A DNA stretch of 64,000 nucleotides, taken from assembly GCA_038501625.1 (NCBI GenBank), contig JAZAYU010000005.1, positions 6,448,001 through 6,512,000 of the forward strand. The letters are read 5' to 3'. Position numbers and translations under genes: made by a program. This DNA comes from Corbicula japonica (lineage: Eukaryota; Mollusca; Bivalvia; Venerida; Cyrenidae). The notes under the pieces were generated by a model. It worked only from the letters and a program-made list of their open reading frames with translations, did no database searches and had not been told where the DNA came from. Below, in pieces: positions 58,001 through 64,000 of the stretch (the first letter of the stretch is position 1; each line of letters opens with the position of its first letter).

Positions 58001-59551
58001 CCACGAAAAAAAAGATAAATAGATAAATTACTAAATTGCTAAAGGTATGACCAGAGTCATAATTTAAATAGTTTTTATTCACAAGTGGTAAAATACAAAA
58101 TAGTTCAAAATTGGTTAGTTCAGTTGATTTTACATGAAAAAGCTCTAAAACATTTTTGAAAAAGAATTTTGGTATTTAGAAGTGTGATTTTAGTTAAATT
58201 TATGATGTAGGAGTTGCAGCTCCTTTCACCGATGTTCCCCCACCTTACCCTCCAATAAAAAAAATAAATAAAAAAAATGAATAAGTTAAGTTAATGCAGA
58301 AAATTACAGGTTTCATTAGTGGGCTAACATTTAGAAAAATTATCAAAATAAGATATACATTCTTGGGCACAAACCCAAGCAGTATGATATCAGAGCTTAA
58401 AGGGGATACAAACTGGTTATACACCACCTTTGTGTCTGAAGTTATTGATGCCTTTTGCAAATAACATGTTAAACCTTTAAGTTCTGACTCGCCTTCTTAT
58501 CATTCTGAGCCAATAAATTTATTGCTTACATACTTTTATAGAAATTTGACCAGAACTTGATTGTTTATTAAAATACAGTGTTTTTTTTCACTTTTTGGGG
58601 GAAGGGGGTCACAGCCCTTTGGAGGGGGAAAATAGCGACACGAACAAAGGAAAGAGGAATATTTGGAAGATACTTGCAGCTGTCAAACACAACAAAGCAA
58701 AGTATTCACTGATCTTTTGCTTTTTGCTTTGCTAAGTTAACACTGAAGTACAACCAAGTAAATCTTGCCTCATACTTCCCAGAGTTGAATTTTCTTGCAT
58801 CAGAAAAAAATTAAGATTTATCATCTTCACTATCATTTTCACAGTATTACACATTAGTGGAACAAATCAAACCATCCATAACAGACTCCAGCAAAGGGGG
58901 AATTTTTATTGGACATGGGGGAAAAATATATACTATTTTGAGGGGGGAATGGGGCCCAATTTCTCCAAATATTTGGCATAAAAAAACACTGAAACAGTGA
59001 AGACCCTGATCAGACACATTTGCACAGGCTGATCTGGGTCTACACTTGTCACAATTACAACAAATGGTTAGAAGTTAAAACTTTATTTTTAACCAGGTTT
59101 TTATTAGAAAAAACTGGATATTAGATTGGGGTATGTCATTGCATGGGCAGGCATCAACATTTCATTAAGTTTTTTGTTTAAGTTCATTTTTTCTCAGTAA
59201 CCATTGAAGATAAAGCATTGAAACTTAACATAGTTGTCTGACGTCACAAAAACATATATCAGGATAAGTTTTATAACTCTTCACTGTATTTTGTCAGAGT
59301 TATGCCTCTTTTTCACTAAAAATTTAAGAAGAAAACTTGGTTTAGTCACATTGATACGTCTTCTTGTTTTATTTCCTATATTCATAACTGACAAAATACA
59401 CCATACACCATCATGTTTTGACACTGGGAAATAATATATTTTATATTTTATTCTATTTTCAGAACAGACAAGTATAGACCACCTTCACGTTTTGACACTG
59501 GGGGAATTAATGGGAGAGGTTTTAAATTCATCATAACATCATATAGTGAAG
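24975..59551 (+). CDS. Secreted or membrane CUB-domain protein, N-terminal part (4 exons, gene continues past the window)
   Basis: Exons 24975-25071, 40441-40688, 45369-45457 and 59463-59551 join in phase (1, 0, 2, 1) with consensus TTTTCAG acceptors and GTAAG donors, giving 174 residues. Residues 1-27 look like a signal peptide: charged start, then VWILCVILTKSYC. Residues about 40-172 form one CUB domain with four cysteines (C40, C68, C99, C125) in the usual 1-2/3-4 arrangement. The third cysteine sits in GICNDALYVSD, like the Cys-x-Asp strand of calcium-binding CUBs, and the closing strand is GFKFIITSYS. One N-glycosylation sequon (NQS, N57) is visible. The remainder lies beyond the window, so the family member (tolloid-like, NETO-like, lipoprotein-receptor-like or lineage-specific) cannot be named. 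It is divergent from DENND11. Confidence 0.88.
25072..26675. other. CUB-gene intron 1, 5' part
   Basis: AT-rich. A B-box-like GGATTGAACCTGC near 25879 may be a SINE remnant. No exon was recognised. Confidence 0.45.
26676..26944 (+). repeat. ~135-bp tandem duplication
   Basis: 26676-26810 and 26811-26944 share TATCAATTAYAATTAATTGA, CTGTTGTATTGTTTACAGCA and ATTATTTCCCC in order, about 85-90% alike by eye. Confidence 0.85.
27425..27658. mobile_element. TTAA MITE, eroded ends
   Basis: Both hairpins and linker GGTCAGAAATAACTTAATG present; right end TATGGAGGTTTAA. Confidence 0.7.
28412..28590. mobile_element. TTAA MITE, internal part
   Basis: Hairpin 1 is shortened to GTGTAGATCCAGCCATCTGC; linker GGTCAGAAATAACCTAATAA and hairpin 2 kept. 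Confidence 0.7.
28668..28898 (+). other. Possible orphan terminal exon, uncertain
   Basis: A good acceptor (TTATCTTTTTTCAG) opens a frame of about 76 codons beginning APNKIKLQYRILSGNLPVAT and including six cysteines, ending in a stop at 28896-28898. Its phase 0 entry does not fit the phase 1 donor of CUB exon 1, so it is not an internal exon of that gene as drawn. No family recognised; it may be chance or a decayed exon. Confidence 0.2.
29092..29305. mobile_element. TTAA MITE, TAC subfamily
   Basis: CTTTACTCCATATATAC at left; both hairpins; the right terminus is interrupted by the following CAGAGCTTTTTTTC element. Confidence 0.75.
29305..29502. mobile_element. Short element with CAGRGCTTTTTTTC ends
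   Basis: CAGAGCTTTTTTTCACTG at left, GAAAAAAAGCCCTG at right, GGGGAAGG-rich interior. Related in style to 58577-58995. Confidence 0.55.
29503..30167. other. CUB-gene intron 1, unassigned stretch
   Basis: No repeat or exon recognised. Confidence 0.4.
30168..30373. mobile_element. TTAA MITE, diverged
   Basis: TAACCCCTTTTTCCATGAGA...CTTATGAGGTAAATTA. Hairpin 2 is partly deleted. Confidence 0.65.
30618..30796. mobile_element. Pogo/Tigger-like short TIR element
   Basis: CCAGTCAAACCTGTCTACAA at left and ACAGGTTTGATC at right, with four GTGGTCTTTG-like internal motifs. Same family as 14734-14880. Confidence 0.65.
31725..31804 (+). repeat. Perfect 40-bp tandem duplication
   Basis: ATAGGTTTAATGTGTTTATA...CCATGTTTG is repeated exactly at 31725-31764 and 31765-31804. 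Confidence 0.95.
31903..32134. mobile_element. TTAA MITE, full length, end bases diverged
   Basis: TATAACCCTTTCCTCCATAA...GTGGAGGAAAGGGATAA. Hairpin 2 lacks the GATCTGGATCTACA segment. A small extra hairpin fragment follows at 32157-32205. Confidence 0.8.
32230..32420 (-). repeat. GC-skewed 'AACCCCATTT' repeat, minus copy
   Basis: TTGGATGCAAGATTTCCAGA...AGAACCCCCTCTGGATCTGC. It is the inverted counterpart of 32679-32850; the pair faces each other across about 260 bp. Confidence 0.6.
32679..32850 (+). repeat. GC-skewed 'AACCCCATTT' repeat, plus copy
   Basis: GGGGTGGATCCAGAGCGAGT...GCCAGAAAGTTGGAAATTAT...GAACCCCATTTCTGAACATT. Other copies at 50040-50215 and 57430-57850. Confidence 0.65.
33522..33737. 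mobile_element. TTAA MITE, hairpin 1 shortened
   Basis: TTAACTTTTTCCTCCATATA...ATACAGGAAAGGGATAA; linker ATTAGGTTATTTCTTACC orientation. Preceded by a fragment at 33460-33510. Confidence 0.75.
33739..33979. mobile_element. TTAA MITE, TAC subfamily
   Basis: ATTTACTCCAAAAGCCTTTT...CATGGAGTAAAAGGTTAA, opposite linker orientation to the copy two bases before it. Confidence 0.78.
33980..35131. other. CUB-gene intron 1, unassigned stretch
   Basis: AT-rich; no exon, repeat or conserved frame recognised. Confidence 0.4.
35141..35458. mobile_element. MULE-like non-autonomous element with 56-bp TIRs and 9-bp target duplication
   Basis: The first and last 56 bp (CATTCTCTCACCAGAGGGCG ... CCTCTGTCAACGCC) are perfect inverted copies. 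GAATACTTC flanks both sides (35132-35140, 35459-35467). Total 318 bp. Nine-base duplications with long TIRs are typical of Mutator-like elements; no transposase is present. Confidence 0.88.
35476..35699. mobile_element. TTAA MITE, TAC subfamily
   Basis: Left terminus lost just after the MULE-like element; right end TATGGAGTAAATGGTTAA. Confidence 0.75.
35700..36833. other. CUB-gene intron 1, unassigned stretch
   Basis: Poly-T/poly-A runs near 35895-35930; no exon recognised. The frame at 36493-36711 lacks splice context or family features. Confidence 0.4.
36834..37074. mobile_element. TTAA MITE, full length, right end diverged
   Basis: TTAACCCTTTACTCCATGGA...TATGGATTAAAGTGTTA; linker GTAAGGTTATTTCTGACC. 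Confidence 0.75.
37111..37677 (+). repeat. Direct ~105-bp repeats flanking two transposon pieces
   Basis: 37111-37218 and 37576-37677 share GTATTAAGTTAAATGTTTAA and CACTCAATTTATATGAT plus upstream similarity. A MITE fragment (37219-37340) and the TACCGTA element (37341-37551) lie between them. Confidence 0.8.
37341..37551. mobile_element. TACCGTATAATG-ended TIR element
   Basis: TACCGTATAATGGGTTATTT at left, inverted TACCGTATAAT at right, interior rich in TTTTCGCG/CGCGAAAA. Shares terminal bases with 3395-3975 and 61806-62000 but not the interior. Confidence 0.75.
37678..38984. other. CUB-gene intron 1, unassigned stretch
   Basis: No repeat or exon recognised. Confidence 0.4.
38985..39310 (+). 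repeat. ~60-bp tandem units interrupted by a SINE
   Basis: About four units around ATGCAAGTAAAGCTTATATG...CAGCC(A/C)TGAAAACTTG. A minus-strand tRNA-headed SINE (39064-39142; TAGCTCATTTGGTAAGG, GGGTTGATTCCC) sits between units. Confidence 0.75.
39311..40440. other. CUB-gene intron 1, 3' part
   Basis: No repeat recognised; a 118-codon open frame (39576-39932) looks like chance. Ends in the polypyrimidine tract of exon 2. Confidence 0.4.
40441..40688 (+). CDS. CUB-protein exon 2 (first two thirds of CUB domain)
   Basis: 248 nt; acceptor TCTATTTTCAG, donor ATG/GTAAGT. It encodes SGADCDSTILLGGATVYSHY, VNCQIRFKSK, DWKIMLRMLELDIPD and GICNDALYVSD. CUB cysteines 1-3 and the core Trp/hydrophobic strands are present. 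The donor context TATAATACAATG/GTAAGTT recurs 60 bp downstream at the start of a minisatellite. Confidence 0.9.
40689..42087 (+). repeat. Degenerate minisatellite starting at the CUB exon 2 donor
   Basis: About 1.4 kb of loosely periodic GGTAAGTTTAATACATTGGT / TATGGGTAAGTGTGATACAT units. TATAATACAATGGTAAGTT at the true exon end (40678-40696) recurs 60 bp later and as a variant near 41970. By eye at least 15 GTAAGT hexamers occur, all in the gene's sense strand. Confidence 0.85.
42090..44204. other. CUB-gene intron 2, unassigned stretch
   Basis: No exon recognised. The longest open frame (minus, 43786-44196) has no recognisable family. Confidence 0.4.
44205..44838. mobile_element. Fold-back head plus TTTATTATACTGC-ended element
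   Basis: 44205-44345 is an imperfect palindrome (GGATATATTG..GGTCTGG..TGTCATATTA) with a CCCGAGCCGCAGGCGAGGG loop. 44346-44838 is bounded by TTTATTATACTGC and its inverse GCAGTATAATAAA and contains two TGACGTCA octamers (about 44469 and 44491). Whether these are one element or two is not clear. Confidence 0.65.
45369..45457 (+). CDS. CUB-protein exon 3
   Basis: 89 nt; acceptor TTATTTTCAG, donor AG/GTAAGT. It encodes LEAGGNNGLCGNKLPSTIYS then SGQYLTVHF. This is the conserved 'LCG...P..I.SSG..L.V.F' segment of CUB domains, with cysteine 4. Confidence 0.92.
45508..45755. mobile_element. Pogo/Tigger-like TIR element
   Basis: TACTGTCCAACCTGTACTAA at left and GACAGGTTTTATTGTA at right; internal AAGACCACCTG motifs as in 30618-30796. 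It starts about 50 bp after CUB exon 3. Confidence 0.65.
45813..46725. mobile_element. Pogo-like element, TA-CACTGCAACTCC termini
   Basis: TACACTGCAACTCCATTATA...TATAACGGAGTTGCAGTGTA; subterminal copies of CGATATA appear on both arms. TA at both ends fits the Tc1/mariner-pogo target rule. 913 bp with no intact transposase. Confidence 0.8.
46726..47798. other. CUB-gene intron 3, unassigned stretch
   Basis: No repeat or exon recognised. Confidence 0.4.
47799..47915. mobile_element. TTAA MITE, left half only
   Basis: GCCTTTACTTCTTGTATAC and hairpin 1, then lost. Confidence 0.7.
47985..48050 (-). mobile_element. tRNA-headed SINE fragment
   Basis: Minus strand: GTGGTCTAGTGGTAGAGCGT (A box) and GGTTTAAATCC (B box). 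It resembles a tRNA 5' two-thirds, but the acceptor stem and 3' half do not pair. Confidence 0.65.
48051..49139. other. CUB-gene intron 3, unassigned stretch
   Basis: A B-box-like GGATTTGAACCTGC near 48204; otherwise nothing recognised. Confidence 0.4.
49140..49510 (+). repeat. Dispersed 'GTCAGACAACTATGTTAAG' repeat split by a MITE
   Basis: Left part ends GTCAGACAACTATG and right part resumes GTTTCAAAGCTC. A second, inverted copy at about 59160-59330 reads GTCAGACAACTATGTTAAGT on its minus strand without interruption. Confidence 0.8.
49269..49452. mobile_element. TTAA MITE with internal deletion, exact empty site known
   Basis: TTAACCCTTTCCTCTATAAA...TATGGAGGAAAGGGTTAA. Part of hairpin 2 is missing (184 bp). 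The unoccupied TTAA is at 59225-59228 in the homologous repeat. Confidence 0.92.
49506..49552. repeat. CCAAT-hairpin repeat, right-arm fragment
   Basis: AAGATTTGAGACTGGTCTCC...TTTTATGATCTTTGG only. Confidence 0.6.
50040..50215 (+). repeat. GC-skewed 'AACCCCATTT' repeat
   Basis: ACTCGAACCCCATTTTTGGA...GGCAGAAAGTTGGAAATTAT...TTGCATCCGACCC. Confidence 0.65.
50216..50950. other. CUB-gene intron 3, unassigned stretch
   Basis: No repeat or exon recognised. Confidence 0.4.
50951..51188. mobile_element. TTAA MITE, nearly full length
   Basis: Left TTAACC replaced by ATGCTTTCCTCC; right end TATGGAGGAAAGGGGTTAA. Hairpin tips read GCCGGCACATGTGTGCCG, a perfect palindrome. Confidence 0.85.
51748..51930. 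repeat. CCAAT-hairpin repeat, rearranged
   Basis: CATAAAACTCAGACTG and two copies of TTTCTTAGACTGGTCTT with AATCTGATTG motifs. Confidence 0.6.
52540..52616. mobile_element. TTAA MITE, right end only
   Basis: CTTATCAGATGGCACAGATC ... TATGGAGGAAAGGGTTAA. Confidence 0.75.
52617..53403. other. CUB-gene intron 3, local AT-rich repeats
   Basis: ATGAAAACAAAACAAATTTAAGATATT-type segments recur around 53110-53180, and GCTAATGGTAAAGTTCATC occurs at about 53029 and 53175, an old local duplication. Confidence 0.5.
53404..53773. mobile_element. TTAA MITE interrupted by a CCAAT-hairpin repeat
   Basis: The left part has TTAACTCTTTACTCCATGGA and hairpin 1. The sequence breaks inside hairpin 2 at TCCTGACCAG and resumes at CCAGATGGC after the hairpin repeat, ending GTAAAAAGGTTAA. 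Confidence 0.8.
53535..53681. repeat. CCAAT-hairpin repeat inserted in a MITE (family reference copy)
   Basis: About 146 bp, nearly one long palindrome: TGCCCAAGGTTATAAAACTG, GGAAACCAGTCTCAAATCTC, AAGCATCTGATTGGCTGAAA, the GGCGACCAGTCGCC tip, and back. CCAG flanks both sides (53531-53534, 53682-53685), a possible 4-bp target duplication. It encodes no protein. At least 12 copies or fragments occur in the window. Confidence 0.88.
54298..55330 (+). repeat. Higher-order minisatellite, ~86-bp period of three monomers
   Basis: Monomers AGTGAGTCTCCCATTTGGCT, AGTGAGTCTCCCATTTAGCT and AGTGAGTCTCCCATTTAGCA plus ATCTATGATGTACTTTT alternate in order. CTATGATGTACT recurs at 54401, 54497, 54583, 54669, 54755, 54841 and 54924. 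The edges decay into single monomers. Lies in CUB intron 3; each monomer holds GTGAGT on the sense strand. Confidence 0.93.
55764..56076 (+). repeat. ~72-bp direct repeats flanking a hairpin element
   Basis: TTTCTGCAAATCCTTTATGA...TGCCATTCATGGGA occurs at 55764-55835 and 56005-56076, with only two or three differences. Confidence 0.9.
55847..55990. repeat. CCAAT-hairpin repeat between direct repeats
   Basis: GCCAGAGATCATAAAACTAG...AGTTTTATGATCTTGGGC with GCGACTGGTCACC tip. Confidence 0.82.
56142..56320. mobile_element. TTAA MITE, hairpin 1 deleted
   Basis: ATCCCTTTATTCCACCAATA, linker ATTAGGTTATTTCTAACC, hairpin 2, GAAGTAAAGAGTTA. Another fragment follows at 56349-56440. Confidence 0.7.
56441..57012. 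other. CUB-gene intron 3, unassigned stretch
   Basis: Nothing recognised. Confidence 0.4.
57013..57262. mobile_element. TTAA MITE, diverged
   Basis: GTAAACCCTTTTCTCCATAG...TATGGAGTAATGGGGAAAC; both hairpins present. Confidence 0.72.
57430..57850 (+). repeat. GC-skewed 'AACCCCATTT' repeat split by a MITE
   Basis: CTTTTTGGGCAGTAT before and TTTTCATATGGATTTTGGAC after the MITE, then GAATCCCCATTCTTGAAATC and TTGCATCCAAC. The uninterrupted copy at 32679 reads GGCAGCAATATTTAGTTTTC. Confidence 0.72.
57504..57749. mobile_element. TTAA MITE, intact (family reference copy)
   Basis: 246 bp including both TTAA. Terminal inverted repeat CCCTTTCCTCCATA / TATGGAGGAAAGGG. Two internal hairpins, GATCAAGATCAGCCGGCAC paired with GTGCCGTCTGATCAGGATC, and CCAGTGCAGATCCTGATCAG paired with CCGATGTGGATCTACACTGG, are separated by a linker ATTAGGTTATTTCTGACC. 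About 40 copies or fragments lie in the window, in two terminal subfamilies (TTTCCTCC and TTTACTCC). TTAA targets and CCC-starting ends fit piggyBac-type MITEs. Confidence 0.9.
58577..58995. mobile_element. CAGTGTTTTTTTTCAC-ended element
   Basis: CAGTGTTTTTTTTCAC at left and AAAAAAACACTG at right with a GGGGGAA-rich interior near both ends. Terminal bases are hAT-like; no duplication was seen. Confidence 0.6.
59463..59551 (+). CDS. CUB-protein exon 4 (end of CUB domain)
   Basis: 89 nt; acceptor TTCTATTTTCAG, donor G/GTAAGC. It encodes RTDKYRPPSRFDTGGINGRG then FKFIITSYSE, the closing strands of a CUB domain, and exits in phase 1. No further exon is recognisable to 64000, so the next one lies outside. 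Confidence 0.9.
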
Positions 59552-59980
59552 GTAAGCACTGAAAAGGTGAAAACTGTATACAGTCACCAATTCTTGGAAA
59601 TAAGGCCCTCCTTAGGCCTTAATATACACTTTAATGGCTTGTTTTAAAGTAAATGTGAAAAAGAATGGCTTAGAGTATCACTGTATGGGCCTCGTTATAA
59701 ACAAATGACATGAATGCAGTTAATATATCTGTAGGTATAACTTTGTGGTTTTTGGTCAAGGCAATTTTGTGGGTTGTTGTCGTTTCATCAAACTGGTGTA
59801 AAAATGGTATAAGTACCATTAAAATAAGAAAGAGTCATACCATTTTTGCAATAAGGCGGTGATTTGTGGTTTTAAATTTTCTAAGAAAATACACAAATTC
59901 AATTCTACAAGTTTTGGTGGTTTAAAGGTGTGAATTGATCTCTCCATGAAATCCTTGAAAAAGTAGTAACCCACATAAAT

Positions 59981-60223
59981 TATATAACTTTCCTCCATAA
60001 ATAAGCATTTTTACACATGTGCGACCAGTGTAGATCCAGATCAGCTGGTACATCCATGCCGTCTGATCAGGATCTGCACTGGTTGCATTTTGGTAAAAAA
60101 TAACCTAATGAATCAAAAAGCTAACAGTTTAGATCCTGATCAGATGGCACAGATGTGCTGGTTGATCTGGATCTAAACTTTGCGTCCACACAATAAAGGT
60201 GTATCTATGGAGGAAAGGGATAA
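59981..60223. mobile_element. TTAA MITE, full length, left end diverged
   Basis: TATAACTTTCCTCCATAAAT...TATGGAGGAAAGGGATAA; both hairpins and linker intact. Confidence 0.82.
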
Positions 60224-61805
60224 ATGAATTCAAAGTAGCTGAACAAAAAGGTTACTTTGTCCAATCCATTCCTCTTTCTGGCCATATTTGAAAATAACCA
60301 ATTTCAGACTTCAAATGCAAAATATTTGGGTTAGAATACCAAAAAAACATAACCATGGTTGAAGCATTTTTACTGAGTTGGTTGTGTTAGTGCAATAAAG
60401 AGTTTTAACTGCACATGGCTGTATGTGACAGACCAAACTCAATTACCAATATTTACAAAAAATCCTGAAATGTACGAGCTAAAAAAGAAAAATTCTGTAT
60501 ATTTTCATGAAAAATGTTATAAGAGAGGAAAACAATTGCTCAATAAGGCTATTTCCTGAAGTGAATGAAAAACTTCTGATTAATTCTATCTACATACAGA
60601 TCTAATAGAATAAAAGTGATTGATTTGGCTTATTTCGGATTTTGAGTGGAGATTTACAGAGTCGCCGTGGCAACTGGATACTTGAGTTTGGCGGAGAAGA
60701 AGACATTTCTATACAAGCTTCATTACACTGGACTTACGGAGATAATTTCCGCAATTTATTAGTCTGCATCTGCTATTTAAGGGAAATGTCACTTCTAGCT
60801 GGAATTTTTTTTTAATTCATCATCTAAAGGTCGGAATTTTTGCTTTAATTCATCATCTGAATGCGGAACTATTATGCTTGTTTTTTTTCTTCCTAATATA
60901 TCTCTTTGAATTAAATAAACAATCTTTAAAGAAATAACCCCAAAAATTCAAAAATAATTAAATTGTTTTTGTTGTGTGTGTGTGGTTTCTATTAAATTAA
61001 ATTGTTCATGTATAAAAGATCATGTTCGAAACACAATGAATTTCTGATTAAGGAAGCTTAAGAAATATGACTTTCAAAGTAATTATAATTTTTTGCTGTA
61101 ATTTAATTTAATGCAAACAAATGTTGGTGTGTCGAACAGTTCTCAGGTTCATGGTTTACGTCATGAAAATCTCATTTCTCCTTTGAAAACTCCAAATGTT
61201 AGCCAAGATCTTTGATAGTCAGTTCTCATAATGTATTTTGTGGCTTTTATAGTGTCTTTTTAGGTTTTATTTATATTTGTTTGCTTTTGCATGCAACATT
61301 GTAGATTTGATGGGTGGGTTGGAGCTAATTCACCAAGACAACTTGTACTTGTTTGTTCATATGAGAATATGTTGGGAAATTGTGAGGTTCCAGGTGCACT
61401 CTAGAACCTGGTTTAAACCCCCAGTGGCAAATGGGTAACCTCTCAGGTTCTCAGTTTTGTAAATTGATTGTAGTGTCTATTTTGAAAGCTCTCTTTTCCT
61501 TTCCACTTTTACTTACTGCCGTACTGTGTGGGGAGACTGTGTTAGCCTGATGTGGTCTTTCTTGATTTGCATATTTCACTTTTTCACTATTTATGTATAA
61601 ATGGCTTGCCATATGATAGAGGTGAATGGAGACATAGCATTAAGAGACCTCATTACTGGAGATATTATACTCAGTGATTATTTCTGTAGATAATTAGTCT
61701 ATGTCTGCTGGTCATTATAGAAACTCCTTAAAATGCATGAGTTTCTTCTCAGCTTTTTGCAGATAGTTATTACTGATTATTATGGATGATGATACTTCGT
61801 GTTTA
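60224..61805. other. CUB-gene intron 4, unassigned stretch
   Basis: A TTTACAG acceptor-like site at about 60659 opens a frame that stops after eight codons in the phase required. No exon recognised. Confidence 0.4.
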
Positions 61806-62000
61806 TACCGTAAAACTCCTTTTGAATATTGTCCTCAAATAAATGCCCCCTTGCAATTTTTTGGGGGAAAAAATCAGTTAATCAATGTTTGTTATAAAAT
61901 ATTCTTCAAAATCTAATATTAGAATAAAAATAATTATTATAAATGCCCCCCTTTCAGAAAATGTAACACCCCATGGGTGTTTAAAAGGAATTTTACGGTA
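61806..62000. mobile_element. TACCGTAAAA-ended short TIR element
   Basis: TACCGTAAAACTCCTTTTGA at left, inverted TACCGTAAAATTCCTTTTAA at right; TAAATGCCCCC occurs on both arms. Confidence 0.8.
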
Positions 62001-62261
62001 ACCAAGAATGATCTTATGGCAAATATGGGCGAATTCAGTATTTTTCCTGTAAATCAATACCTCATCAAGAAAACAAGGGGATATCAAATTTGTGAACAAA
62101 AAAGCCATTTAAATTAATTTTTTTGTTATGTGACTGTCAAGTTATCAGTAATGTACTTGAATGTCAGTGTCTGCTGTCATTTTTGTTTGCTAAAATTCAA
62201 CAGAAAGAGACTGATAGCAACAAATAGTTGGGGTTTTCAGAAAATAAACAGCAAAATAACT

Positions 62262-62474
62262 TTAACCTTTTACTCCATCACAGATACACATTTATTGGGT
62301 GGATGGAAAGTGTAGATCAGTGCCCTCTAATAAGGATCTACACTGTTCACTTCTTGGTCAGAAATAATAACCTAATGACTCTAAAAGCCAACAGTGCAGG
62401 TCCTGATCAGATGGATTTACACTGTTTGCTGGTGCGATAACAGGTGCATACATGTATATGGAGTAAAGGGTTAA
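62262..62474. mobile_element. TTAA MITE, TAC subfamily
   Basis: TTAACCTTTTACTCCATCAC...TATGGAGTAAAGGGTTAA; both hairpins shortened. Followed by a remnant at 62516-62600. Confidence 0.82.
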
Positions 62475-62706
62475 AGCTTAAATTGTTTGGTACAACTTAT
62501 ATCTCATGTTTGACAAGTGTAGATCTATCCAAATCAGCCTGTGTTTTTGTTAGGATCTACACAGTTTGCTTTTAGATTCATTTGATTTTTCTGACCAAGA
62601 AGCATATGAGATAGGAGACAAACTATTCGGTACAAGAACTTAGGACAGGGGTCATTTTAGATAATGCCTTATGAAAACTCTTTTTGCTGCTGGTATTCAG
62701 AAATCC

Positions 62707-62937
62707 TTAACCCTTTCCCCCATATATTTCCAAGGCAAACAGTGACGATCCAGATAATCTGGCACATCAATGTCATCTAATCAGGATTTTCACTGTTCAC
62801 TATTTAATTTATAAGGTTATTTTTTCCAAAAAGTGACCAGTGCAGATCCTGATCAGACGCCATAGATGTGCCGGCTGATCTGGATCAACACTGGTCACAC
62901 ATGTGTAAAAATGCTTTTATATGGAGGAAAGGGTTAA
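62707..62937. mobile_element. TTAA MITE, full length
   Basis: TTAACCCTTTCCCCCATATA...TATGGAGGAAAGGGTTAA; linker ATAAGGTTATTTTTTCC. Confidence 0.87.
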
Positions 62938-63507
62938 CCCACAATCAGAGCATCTCAATTTCTGGAATAAACTGAATACTTCCATTAATTGACTTTTTCT
63001 GTCTGGAAGTTTTGCAGACAGTTGATGCAAAGATTGTGGTAAATTGCAAAAATGACAGATGTATGCAGGACATTGGTGACAAAACAATCTATATATTGAA
63101 TAGAGAACTTTTAGAATGTCACATAATATAAAATTAATATATCTCATGGTTTTTAAAACAAAGGAAAACTAAATTACACTTTTTCCCATATAACATAAAC
63201 ATGTCAGTCTGGGGTCTTTAAATGTCATTGTGTCAGGGAACACAAGAATATTGTTTTGTTTTATTAATGATTTTTAAGAAATTTAGTCTATTAAATTCTT
63301 CAATCCACATTTTCTTATTATTTATCCTTTGGAAATGACCTTAAATGTCCATGAGCTCATTTAAAAGATTCATAAATTTTTGGTTTTGTTTCAAAAGAGG
63401 GCATCAATTTTAAATGTTGCTGCCTAAGTTTTCCCCATCTAACATCAGATCCTGGATCTGCTCTTACCAGATACTCGTATTGGATACAATAACAGTGTGT
63501 CATGTGA

Positions 63508-63610
63508 TGTACCTGTGCCCAATATCACAAAACTAACTTTAGTACAAATGTTCATTTTACCCAATCAGATGCCTAAGATTCGAGACTGGTCCAGGCTTTA
63601 TAATCTAAAA
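63508..63610. repeat. CCAAT-hairpin repeat, degenerate
   Basis: GTGCCCAATATCACAAAACT and CCAATCAGATGCCTAAGATT only partly pair. Confidence 0.55.
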
Positions 63611-63937
63611 TAGGCCCTGTTCTCCAGAAATTCCACAAAGCTACTTTTTATTCTGAAAAAAATCACTATCTAAACATAATACACAAATGTATTTCATCTT
63701 TGCAAGTGGTAATATTTTGTGTCACATAATCATAAATTGACCTGATGTGTAAAAAGCACAAAGGTAACCGCCCCCCTGATCTAAAAGATGTTTTTCATCA
63801 AAACAGATTCACCCAGCATAGGTAAAATACTTTTTGATGAAGAGACACGGTTATTGCATAATTGTAGAATGAAGGAGGCTGAAAAATTTGAACGGGTGCT
63901 GTGATCACTTAGTGGCTGGCTTTTATTTGAGGAAAAA

Positions 63938-64000
63938 ACCCTTTCGGAACATAAAAACATCTTTATGGCATGGGCGAACAGTGTAGATTCATATCAGCTG
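63938..64000. mobile_element. TTAA MITE cut by the window edge
   Basis: AACCCTTTCGGAACATAAAA, then GGCATGGGCGAACAGTGTAG into hairpin 1. Confidence 0.7.

Noticed and set aside
60645..60740. Candidate next CUB exon after TTTACAG
   Set aside because: In the required phase 1 it reaches a stop within eight codons and lacks a donor.

Overview
The window is about 64 kb of AT-rich, intron-rich, transposon-dense animal DNA. The dispersed repeats (a CCCTTTCCTCC-ended hairpin MITE, the AGCTCGACTATTCGAA element carrying TCAAGGTCAAGGTCA tandem units, tRNA-headed SINEs) are of kinds I associate with bivalve mollusc genomes. I therefore infer a bivalve, probably a clam, but cannot name the species. Nothing prokaryotic, viral or CRISPR-like is present.

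Two protein-coding genes can be assembled exon by exon. They lie head to head, with start codons about 2.9 kb apart. (1) DENND11 (LCHN) on the minus strand, 22028 down to 13964, is complete: nine coding exons with consensus splice sites and continuous phase give a 435-residue protein. It resembles vertebrate DENND11 over nearly its whole length and ends in the conserved GLDPQGDR...DNPCCP tail. (2) An unnamed secreted or membrane-anchored CUB-domain protein on the plus strand starts at 24975. Four exons (24975-25071, 40441-40688, 45369-45457, 59463-59551) encode a signal peptide and one four-cysteine CUB domain, and the gene runs past the right edge in open phase. No other gene could be supported in 1-13,900 or 59,600-64,000.

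Layout: 1-13,963 is intergenic, with a nested MITE/TIR insertion (340-1423), several MITEs, a TACCGTA-ended element (3395-3975), a 2.4-kb composite element with about nine ~143-bp tandem units (5870-8253), a duplicated block (8320-9482) and a TIR element with target duplication (10084-10752). 13,964-22,028 is DENND11, whose introns hold MITEs, hairpin elements, a GC-rich fold-back palindrome, SINEs and a tandem array of copies of the head of its own last exon. 22,029-24,974 is the shared upstream region. 24,975-64,000 is the CUB gene, with introns of 15.4, 4.7 and 14.0 kb that hold more than 20 MITE copies, a MULE-like element with a 9-bp target duplication, a pogo-like element and two large minisatellites.

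The most interesting signals are these. Two tandem arrays appear to have grown from genuine splice sites (DENND11 exon 9 acceptor, CUB exon 2 donor), and a third intronic array repeats GTGAGT in the sense direction. The abundant double-hairpin MITE has a TTAA target duplication that can be demonstrated from empty sites inside this same window, suggesting piggyBac-type mobilisation. One element carries seven AGGTCAAGGTCA nuclear-receptor-like direct repeats.
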